Shown one piece after another: positions 18,126 to 22,972 of a DNA stretch of 22,972 nt; position 1 is the stretch's first letter, and each line of letters opens with the position of its first letter. The stretch is from positions 1 to 22,972 of IMG/VR virus record IMGVR_UViG_3300032331_000853; one strand, 5' to 3'. The stretch comes from a virus. The position numbers and the translations under genes are program-made. The notes beneath the pieces were generated by a model, which was not told where the DNA came from, searched no databases, and worked only from the letters and a program-made list of their open reading frames with translations.

Positions 18126-19028
18126 TCAGCCAATCTTGCGATATCCCAACAGTCTACCTGCAGGATAGTAAGCTACGCTGACACCTTTGCGTTGGTTTCC
18201 ACCCAACACTTTGATGTATTTAACGCCTTCTACGATTTCCTCACCTACATAAAATCCAACATGACCTGCGACTTGATTTCTACCACGAGAAAACACAGCG
18301 ATGTCACCTTCTGCTGGATATGTAGTAGGAATACCGTATCCTAAAAAGCTTCTAGCTAGTAGAGATCCAGTCCCTTCATATCCCGCTTGACTTAGAATTG
18401 CATTAGCGAAAGCGGCGCACCAAGGAATTCTTGATGGATCGATTTTCTTTTCGTTACCCTCAGAGAGCAACTTAATCAAGTCACCCCTATTCTTGAAGAT
18501 GCTATATCCTTCCCACTCCCTCGCGATACGCACAGGTTCAGGCGCAAATATCGGAGCTGGTGTTCGTCCACGACGAGCTTTATCTGGATGTGGGGAAGGT
18601 TGAGACAGAGTTAGAGGCCCGCCTGGAACATTTGTGTTCAGGTCGATAATAGCCATCTTCTTGGGTGCTGACTCTTTTCTTTTTGTAGACTCAATCGGCG
18701 CAGCTGGCAGCTCTTGCCATCCTGCGAAGAATTTAGATGAAGATACTTGAGAAGCTTTTCTAAAGTATTCTCCTGATGACTCGTCGGAACTAGAAGAAGC
18801 CATAATAGGTTCTTCGATCTTCGGTGCCACTTTCTTCGATTGTAGTTGCTTACAGTATTTTGCATAGTGAGCATATTTCGTTTGAACGCTCATGTTGCAA
18901 TATTTTTCAGCCTGTTTCGCGGATATCTTCTTCTTTGGTTGACTATCGCCATATCCCCTTACAGGTTCAGCCATAGCAGCTCCGCTAAGAAGCATCGTTG
19001 TTAGTAGTGCCATTACTATTTTATTCAT
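18126..19028 (-). CDS. Secreted NlpC/P60- or CHAP-like cell-wall hydrolase, endolysin candidate
   Basis: A 300-residue protein with a Sec signal peptide (MNKIVMALLTTMLLSGAAMA, cleavage after AMA). A Lys-, Pro- and Ser-rich linker region runs to about residue 165. The C-terminal domain carries PWCAAF (Cys204), GHVGFYVG (His256) and VLGGNQ (Asn278), with GTGSLLARS and LGYRK, as in the TIGR02594-type Cys-His peptidase/amidase family. It should cut peptide bonds of peptidoglycan. Export by Sec would make a signal-type endolysin that does not need a large holin lesion. I use the ATG at 19028 because it gives a clean signal peptide; the frame is open 15 codons further up. A CTAAATA box lies upstream and a terminator downstream. 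Confidence 0.82.
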   Translation of the reverse strand: MNKIVMALLTTMLLSGAAMAEPVRGYGDSQPKKKISAKQAEKYCNMSVQTKYAHYAKYCKQLQSKKVAPKIEEPIMASSSSDESSGEYFRKASQVSSSKFFAGWQELPAAPIESTKRKESAPKKMAIIDLNTNVPGGPLTLSQPSPHPDKARRGRTPAPIFAPEPVRIAREWEGYSIFKNRGDLIKLLSEGNEKKIDPSRIPWCAAFANAILSQAGYEGTGSLLARSFLGYGIPTTYPAEGDIAVFSRGRNQVAGHVGFYVGEEIVEGVKYIKVLGGNQRKGVSVAYYPAGRLLGYRKIG

Positions 19029-19077
19029 GTTACATGTTATCTCCGCGAATATCGCGTCTAAAATTTTGCGCATTTTT

Positions 19078-19084
19078 TATTTAG
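19078..19084 (-). promoter_or_regulatory. Putative late promoter box (CTAAATA) for the hydrolase
   Basis: CTAAATA on the minus strand lies between the tRNA 3' end and the hydrolase gene, about 50 nt before its ATG. Late timing would suit a lysis enzyme. It has one mismatch to TATAAATA. Confidence 0.5.
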
Positions 19085-19090
19085 GGTTTT

Positions 19091-19165
19091 TGGTGGGCGT
19101 GGTGTGACTCGAACACACACTCAGACCGTTATGAGCGGCCGGCTTCACCTTTAAGCTACACGCCC
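19091..19165 (-). tRNA. tRNA with CAU anticodon (Met, possibly Ile2)
   Basis: The minus strand folds into a full cloverleaf: acceptor GGGCGTG with CACGCCC, D stem GCTT/AAGC, anticodon stem GGCCG/CGGTC with one G-T pair, loop CTCATAA, 5-nt variable loop, T stem GTGTG/CACAC with loop TTCGAGT, and an encoded CCA end. The anticodon is CAU. The first pair is G-C, so it is not an initiator. It is an elongator tRNA-Met or, if C34 is lysidinylated, tRNA-Ile for AUA codons. It lies 6 nt after the glutaredoxin stop in the same direction. Confidence 0.95.
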
Positions 19166-19171
19166 GATTCA

Positions 19172-19417
19172 TTAGAAATTGTGTGTTTTCTTGCGAACTG
19201 GATTGTTAAGCCATTCAGCAAGAGAATCGTAGGAAGGATATACGATAGAACCAACGATCATATATGGGACTGTTTTGACATCGGGGAACATTTGAACGAA
19301 TTCTTCTTTAGTGATATCACGTCCGATCATCACTTCTTCGTAGTGTTCATCCATTTGATTCAGAAGAGCCTTTGCTTTATCGCACCAAGGGCAATCCGCT
19401 TTACTATAGATTATCAT
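19172..19417 (-). CDS. Glutaredoxin
   Basis: An 81-residue thioredoxin-fold protein. MIIYSKADCPWCDKAKALL holds the redox pair Cys9 and Cys12 (CPWC), and TVPYMIV supplies the cis-Pro51. It would pass electrons to a reductase and is a plausible reductant for the phage ribonucleotide reductase at 3537-5516, although RTPR enzymes are better known with thioredoxin. The start at 19417 has GGAGAAC upstream and overlaps the previous gene by 14 nt; a longer frame to 19474 lacks sense before the fold. It lies just before the tRNA. Confidence 0.9.
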   Translation of the reverse strand: MIIYSKADCPWCDKAKALLNQMDEHYEEVMIGRDITKEEFVQMFPDVKTVPYMIVGSIVYPSYDSLAEWLNNPVRKKTHNF

Positions 19418-19940
19418 TATATAGTTCTCCAGTCTTTTGTCTAAAATGATATCCGTGTGCTTTCTTCCAAGCACTTAGAATAACTTCCTGCTCTTTTCTA
19501 GCTTCAATCTCCCAAGGCAGATTAAAATACGAACCGCTACCATATCCCTCGGAAAGAATCATCTCGTTCTTCCATTTACAGAAATTGGCGTGGGTAGCTA
19601 GATCTTTGAGATCGCCTATTGCATATTGTCTGATGTGGGATACTTCATGCGCGAGCACGCGATATAGCATACGATCTCGTAGATAGTTGCATAGTTCCAT
19701 ATCATATTCACGAGGCCGCTGATTGTCGTCTTCCCATATGACAGAACCGTAGAATCGTGTATCCCGTAGATCTTCTCTTAAACTAATCTTGAGATATATA
19801 TTATTCGCGAGACGGTTACCCAGTGAGTAACCGAGCATCCATCTCGCGGCTTTCTTAACGAAATTGCGCTTTCGCGCATTTCCGCCAGTGATATGAATTT
19901 CCGCCTTATTCTTGGCGTACTCCAATGCTTTTGGGACCAT
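19404..19940 (-). CDS. HExxH metallopeptidase-like protein, 178 residues
   Basis: VLAHEVSHIRQYAIGD gives the HExxH zinc motif (His98, Glu99, His102), and LPWEIEARKEQE (about 141-152) could provide the third ligand or the structural acid. This resembles SprT/WLM-like or phage metallopeptidases, but it is not a clear member of a named family. There is no signal peptide, so it would act in the cytoplasm. I place the start at ATG 19940, which has GAGGGAGAAGCT upstream and a sigma70 promoter 25 nt further up; the open frame continues far upstream into the helicase gene but is unlikely to be used. Its role may be protein turnover or maturation. Confidence 0.72.
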   Translation of the reverse strand: MVPKALEYAKNKAEIHITGGNARKRNFVKKAARWMLGYSLGNRLANNIYLKISLREDLRDTRFYGSVIWEDDNQRPREYDMELCNYLRDRMLYRVLAHEVSHIRQYAIGDLKDLATHANFCKWKNEMILSEGYGSGSYFNLPWEIEARKEQEVILSAWKKAHGYHFRQKTGELYNDNL

Positions 19941-19964
19941 AGCTTCTCCCTCGCTTATTGGACT

Positions 19965-19993
19965 ATCATACTCTAATGAGTCTAAGTTGTCAA
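19965..19993 (-). promoter_or_regulatory. Near-consensus sigma70 promoter for the peptidase-glutaredoxin-tRNA unit
   Basis: TTGACA (19993-19988), 17 nt and TATGAT (19970-19965) on the minus strand lie between the helicase stop and the peptidase ATG. The expected leader is about 17-19 nt and contains the Shine-Dalgarno site. It implies early transcription of peptidase, glutaredoxin and tRNA. Confidence 0.85.
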
Positions 19994-20002
19994 GTACTCT
20001 TT

Positions 20003-20009
20003 TATTTAG
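20003..20009 (-). promoter_or_regulatory. Putative late promoter box (CTAAATA) after the helicase gene
   Basis: CTAAATA on the minus strand lies 5 nt after the helicase stop and about 10 nt upstream of the sigma70 -35 box. Together they would let the downstream unit be transcribed both early and late. One mismatch to TATAAATA. Confidence 0.4.
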
Positions 20010-20013
20010 CCCG

Positions 20014-21405
20014 TCAGAACTTGAAGTTATTGAACTTGGGTTTAGGCTTTGATCTTTCACGATCTTCATTTCCAAATTTGGTGTTATCCATAACGGGTCC
20101 ATCAGACAAGCCAGCTTGGGCGCTTTCGTCTGCGTCAAAAAGGCGCATCTTTGTTCTGTCGATACCCAGCACGAACTTCCTGTTTGTGGCAGGATCAGAA
20201 TAGCGATTCTTTAGCTGCTTGACCATGACTTGACTTTGCTGATCCAATTCTTCTGTGCGAACAAGAGCGATCATAAAGTCAGCTGTAGCTGGCAAACCGA
20301 ACGATTCCGAAGTATCCTCGAGACCAGGATCGCTGGAAGAATATCCGGAACGAGTTGTCTGAGTAGCAGATACGATAGGGAGATTACGTTCGACGGCTAG
20401 TCCACGAAGCTCTTCAGCAATAGACTTGATATAGGTATAGCTATTGACATTAGAGCCAGCCTTGATACGAGAAGAACAACAGATGTTTAGATAATCGATA
20501 TAGATTACGTCAGGAATAAAGCTGCGCTTCAGATTGAGTTCGTTCAATAGATGACGGAAATGTCCGACGTGAGCAGACGCTGTAGGATACTCCTTGATAA
20601 TTAGTTTACCAGAAGTCTTAGCCTTCACACGATTGATTTTGTTTTGATACAAATCGTGCGGCATCTGACCTAGATCTTCGAGCGCGATATTAAGAAGATT
20701 AGCGTCGATACGTTCTGCGATCTTCTCTTCAGCCATTTCCATAGTGACGTAGAGAACGTTCTTCCCGAGCGTGAGATTAGCTGCTGCAAGATGACACATC
20801 ATCAAAGTCTTACCAGCACCAGTGCCAGCAAGAATGATATTAAGTGACTTGCGTGACAATCCTCCACGAGTGATAGCATTCATCAGTTCGAGATCGAAAG
20901 GTAGTTTCTCCTCGACTCGATGATAGAAATCGTATCTCTCTTCGTAGTCTTCAATGAAATCATGTCCGATATGACTATCGAAAGATACGCCAAGTGCTTC
21001 AGATAGGATTTCAGGGATAGAGTTCTTCGTGCGAGCTTTATCTTTGCCGTCAAGGATAGTGATGCTATCCATAACGGCGTTGTAGATTGCTCTCTCTTGA
21101 CAGAACGACTCAGTGTTTTCCAACAACCAAGCCATGTCCGATGGCTCAGGATCAACTAGATCATGAACGAGAGCCATCGAACGCTTATGTTCTTCTTCAG
21201 AAAGAGTGGAAGTAGATTCAATATCAATACCGATAGCTTCGCGAGTAGGACGACTATTATATTTCAACATAAACTCATGGATGCGCTTGAACACAATGCG
21301 CTCACTGGTATCACTGAAATACTCTTCCTTCAAAAAAGGTAACGTCTTACGGGCAAAATCTTCGTTATGAACTAGATTCTTTAGAATCGTCAGTTCTATC
21401 TTCAT
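20014..21405 (-). CDS. 41: Replicative DNA helicase, T4 gp41 / DnaB type
   Basis: A 463-residue hexameric RecA-fold helicase. The N-terminal helical domain runs to about residue 150. The motor has Walker A GTGAGKT (194-200), a conserved Glu in VTMEMAEEK, Walker B VIYIDYLN (about 302-309) and a Gln/Thr sensor in SATQTTRSGY. It would unwind the fork 5'-3' and bind the gp61-type primase. The C-terminal tail is Lys- and Phe-rich (RSKPKPKFNNFKF), which could bind partners. The start overlaps the 114-residue gene by 41 nt. The length agrees with T4 gp41, about 475 residues. Confidence 0.94.
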   Translation of the reverse strand: MKIELTILKNLVHNEDFARKTLPFLKEEYFSDTSERIVFKRIHEFMLKYNSRPTREAIGIDIESTSTLSEEEHKRSMALVHDLVDPEPSDMAWLLENTESFCQERAIYNAVMDSITILDGKDKARTKNSIPEILSEALGVSFDSHIGHDFIEDYEERYDFYHRVEEKLPFDLELMNAITRGGLSRKSLNIILAGTGAGKTLMMCHLAAANLTLGKNVLYVTMEMAEEKIAERIDANLLNIALEDLGQMPHDLYQNKINRVKAKTSGKLIIKEYPTASAHVGHFRHLLNELNLKRSFIPDVIYIDYLNICCSSRIKAGSNVNSYTYIKSIAEELRGLAVERNLPIVSATQTTRSGYSSSDPGLEDTSESFGLPATADFMIALVRTEELDQQSQVMVKQLKNRYSDPATNRKFVLGIDRTKMRLFDADESAQAGLSDGPVMDNTKFGNEDRERSKPKPKFNNFKF

Positions 21406-21709
21406 TACCGATTCTTCCCACTTGTTTGATTAAAATATCTTGTAGAATACACGCAACTGTGTCGTCTAAACTATCTTTGAGCTTACCTTCAAACATTCCG
21501 TCAGCCCAAAATGACTCGATGACATGATAGTTAAATTTCATCCAAGGATCTTCACTATCTTCGACTTCAGTTGAAACCTTTAAGTTTTCATAGTGATATA
21601 CTACGCCTTCAAACTCGCCGTCTTCGATTCGAAAGCAAATGAAATTTGGTACGTCTACTCTATCTACAGTAGTATACTTCGGAGCGACGGGATTGTCAAT
21701 GACTTTCAT
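21365..21709 (-). CDS. Conserved hypothetical protein between uvsX and helicase, 114 residues
   Basis: The product begins MKVIDNPVAPKYTTVDRVDV and has a mixed beta-strand core with the aromatic stretch WMKFNYHVIESFW, then an acidic tail. It has no signal peptide or recognised motif. I use ATG 21709, which has AAGG upstream, rather than an ATG 11 codons earlier. It overlaps the preceding gene by 14 nt and the helicase start by 41 nt. Its fixed place in a replication operon suggests a role in replication or recombination. A promoter-like site lies in its first 13 codons. Confidence 0.68.
   Translation of the reverse strand: MKVIDNPVAPKYTTVDRVDVPNFICFRIEDGEFEGVVYHYENLKVSTEVEDSEDPWMKFNYHVIESFWADGMFEGKLKDSLDDTVACILQDILIKQVGRIGNEDRTDDSKESSS
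21671..21699 (-). promoter_or_regulatory. Sigma70-like promoter inside the 114-residue gene, upstream of helicase
   Basis: TTGACA (21699-21694), 17 nt and TATACT (21676-21671) on the minus strand. It is intragenic but could give the helicase its own transcript starting near 21664. It has the same -35 and spacing as the other strong sites and the same TATACT as the site at 1374-1402. Confidence 0.45.
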
Positions 21710-21929
21710 GATCAGGTGCCTTGATAATAACTCTAGGGTCAAATCTCAAGATACCGAGAGTGAAATTCTCAGCAGCATCTTCTGCGTATCGCAATGACTT
21801 ATTAGGGAATGTGCGATACTCGATGAGTTCGTTGTTTTCATAGAACTCTACGCCGTATGTGCCATTATCTAATATGATAGTGGCAGTCTTACTCTTGTCA
21901 TCACTCCAAAACTCACTCAGCGTCATCAT
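21696..21929 (-). CDS. Hypothetical protein downstream of uvsX, 77 residues
   Basis: A small beta-rich acidic protein: MMTLSEFWSDDKSKTATIIL, then GTYGVEFYENNEL and a C-terminal helix with a FDPRVIIKAPDHE end. I choose the ATG pair at 21929/21926, which follows AGGAAACA and overlaps the uvsX end by 17 nt; the frame is open to 21959 but those ATGs lack a ribosome site. No motif is recognised. The location suggests co-expression with recombination genes. Confidence 0.65.
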   Translation of the reverse strand: MMTLSEFWSDDKSKTATIILDNGTYGVEFYENNELIEYRTFPNKSLRYAEDAAENFTLGILRFDPRVIIKAPDHESH

Positions 21930-22968
21930 TGTTTCCTGTTTCATCGAGAATTGCTCCATGTGCCATAGAATACTTATCTTTGATATATTTACCGAAGTCT
22001 GTTTCTTTGAACATCTTCAGCCAGAACTCTTTATTATCTACAATATCACCCGCACGCATACTAGGTTGTCTCACTTCTCCTGTTTCCTTATCAACTGTTG
22101 CATACCAACCATTCTTTGGTTTTACAATATAACCACCATCAACAGCAACATCAAGCAAACCACTCCAGCGGTTAATACCGCCCTCGAATGATACGGTGAT
22201 TGGAATCTTTGACTTTTCTCTGACATATCTTGATTTCTCCACGTTAATTACAAAGTGATAACCTTGTATACCGTCAGCATCTTTATCCTGCTGACGACCA
22301 AGGATCCAAATAGCGTCTGATGAGTAATAAGAACCAGTTCCGCCTCCAACGATATCCTTTGGATACAGACCGATTTCCTTATATGTATGATTGACAACGA
22401 CCATAGGAATATCACGCATCGTGAGATACGGAGTTACCATACGGAACAACGACTTGAGCTGCTTCGCGCGAGACATATCCGCTACAGACTTTTCGTTAAG
22501 AGCATCTTCGACTTCTTTCTTAGAAGCAAGATTACCAATCGAGTCGATAACAATCATAACTCGATCAGAGCGCTCGATATTGGTCAGCTGCTTCATGATG
22601 TCGAACTTGAGTTCTTCGACGTCCATGATGGGCGTATGAACTACCTTGTCGAAGGGGATACCAAATGTGTTGAAATACGATTGTGGCGTACCAAACTCAC
22701 TATCATAGAACAATACGACGCCATCATCATACTTCTTGAGAAACGCTGACGCAAGGAGCAACGCGAAACCAGTTTTGAAATGCTTTGATGGCCCAGCCAA
22801 CATAGTAAGACCAGGAGTAATTCCGCCATCTACAGAGCCAGACAACGCAACGTTAATCATAGGCACAGTGGTTGGAATCATATCTTTCTTGGTGAAAATC
22901 TTGCTATCTGTGAGCGTAGCGGTAAATGCGATCGTACTATTCTTAATCAACTTATCTTTTAGTGACAT
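21913..22968 (-). CDS. uvsX: UvsX-type RecA-like recombinase
   Basis: A 351-residue strand-exchange protein. LAGPSKHFKTGFA (57-69) is the Walker A loop with the AGPSKHFK sequence characteristic of T4 UvsX. VMIVIDS (137-143) is Walker B. VVVNHTYKEIGLYPKDIVGGGTG is followed by the DNA-binding loop region, and the acidic C-terminal tail (ETGNNDDAE) is typical. It would form filaments on single-stranded DNA for recombination-dependent replication and repair. The ATG lies 4 nt from the window edge, so its promoter and ribosome site are not visible. The length is slightly below the T4 protein at about 390. Confidence 0.95.
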   Translation of the reverse strand: MSLKDKLIKNSTIAFTATLTDSKIFTKKDMIPTTVPMINVALSGSVDGGITPGLTMLAGPSKHFKTGFALLLASAFLKKYDDGVVLFYDSEFGTPQSYFNTFGIPFDKVVHTPIMDVEELKFDIMKQLTNIERSDRVMIVIDSIGNLASKKEVEDALNEKSVADMSRAKQLKSLFRMVTPYLTMRDIPMVVVNHTYKEIGLYPKDIVGGGTGSYYSSDAIWILGRQQDKDADGIQGYHFVINVEKSRYVREKSKIPITVSFEGGINRWSGLLDVAVDGGYIVKPKNGWYATVDKETGEVRQPSMRAGDIVDNKEFWLKMFKETDFGKYIKDKYSMAHGAILDETGNNDDAE

Positions 22969-22972
22969 ATCA

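Noticed and set aside
19815-19845. 7-bp inverted repeat (CGGTTAC with GTAACCG) in the metallopeptidase gene
   Set aside because: Short stem, no T-run, and inside coding sequence; expected by chance in 23 kb.
979-22749. Many plus-strand open frames of 60-120 codons
   Set aside because: They lie antisense to convincing minus-strand genes, lack ribosome sites and show no domain sense; they are shadows of codon bias.
1-22972. CRISPR arrays, insertion sequences, attachment sites and integrase
   Set aside because: No regular repeat-spacer array, transposase, terminal inverted repeats or integrase was seen; the region is typical of a lytic phage.

Overview
The window looks like a piece of a large, strictly lytic, T4-superfamily myovirus genome. 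The anchors are a UvsX-type recombinase (22968 to 21913), a gp41-type replicative helicase (21405 to 20014) and a gp61-type primase (6514 to 5510). They sit among phage structural, lysis and nucleotide-metabolism genes. Every protein gene and the single tRNA lie on the minus strand, mostly joined by 1-4 nt ATGA, GTGA or TAATG overlaps, so transcription and this description run from high to low coordinates. The host cannot be read directly. The B12-dependent class II ribonucleotide reductase, near-consensus sigma70 promoters and canonical Shine-Dalgarno sites suit a proteobacterium, and the gene set recalls T4-like phages of rhizobia and the cyanophage-like T4 branch. That placement is inference.

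Layout in order of transcription. (1) 22968-19965: replication and recombination: uvsX, two small conserved genes and helicase. (2) 19993-18126: a sigma70 promoter, an HExxH metallopeptidase-like gene, a glutaredoxin, a CAU tRNA and a secreted NlpC/P60- or CHAP-like hydrolase that is the best endolysin candidate, closed by an intrinsic terminator. (3) 18059-11850: a late-promoter-led block with a HAD phosphatase whose N-terminus matches the T4 capsid-targeting sequence, a predicted PD-(D/E)XK-type nuclease, a 41-residue membrane peptide, a ligase-like covalent nucleotidyltransferase candidate and a 912-residue mosaic protein starting with an NMN-adenylyltransferase-like domain. A 140-nt non-coding stretch inside this block (15763-15902) holds two 18-nt direct repeats, a hairpin, a T4-type late promoter and a perfect sigma70 promoter on the opposite strand. 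(4) 11809-8313: a Pro-rich membrane protein, a Dps ferritin, a 506-residue EF-hand and repeat protein and two structural proteins. (5) 8303-6553: a lysis cluster with a holin-like membrane protein and an embedded inner/outer spanin pair. (6) 6549-2922: a consensus promoter that would make a nearly leaderless primase mRNA, then primase, ribonucleotide reductase and three small genes including a zinc ribbon. (7) 2906-1: a GIY-YIG protein, a SAM methyltransferase, two DxD glycosyltransferases and the start of one more gene.

How it works together: the replication module (UvsX, helicase, primase, reductase, glutaredoxin) is interleaved with late virion and lysis genes, which is matched by two promoter classes. 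Exact TTGACA-N17-TATNNT sites suggest early host-sigma70 transcription, and TAAATA boxes suggest T4-type late transcription. The most interesting candidate system is the 18.0-11.9 kb block. It combines a putatively head-packaged phosphatase, a ligase-fold candidate with a similar N-terminal tag, a predicted nuclease and an NMNAT-like domain, and could be a virion-delivered nucleic-acid or NAD processing kit.
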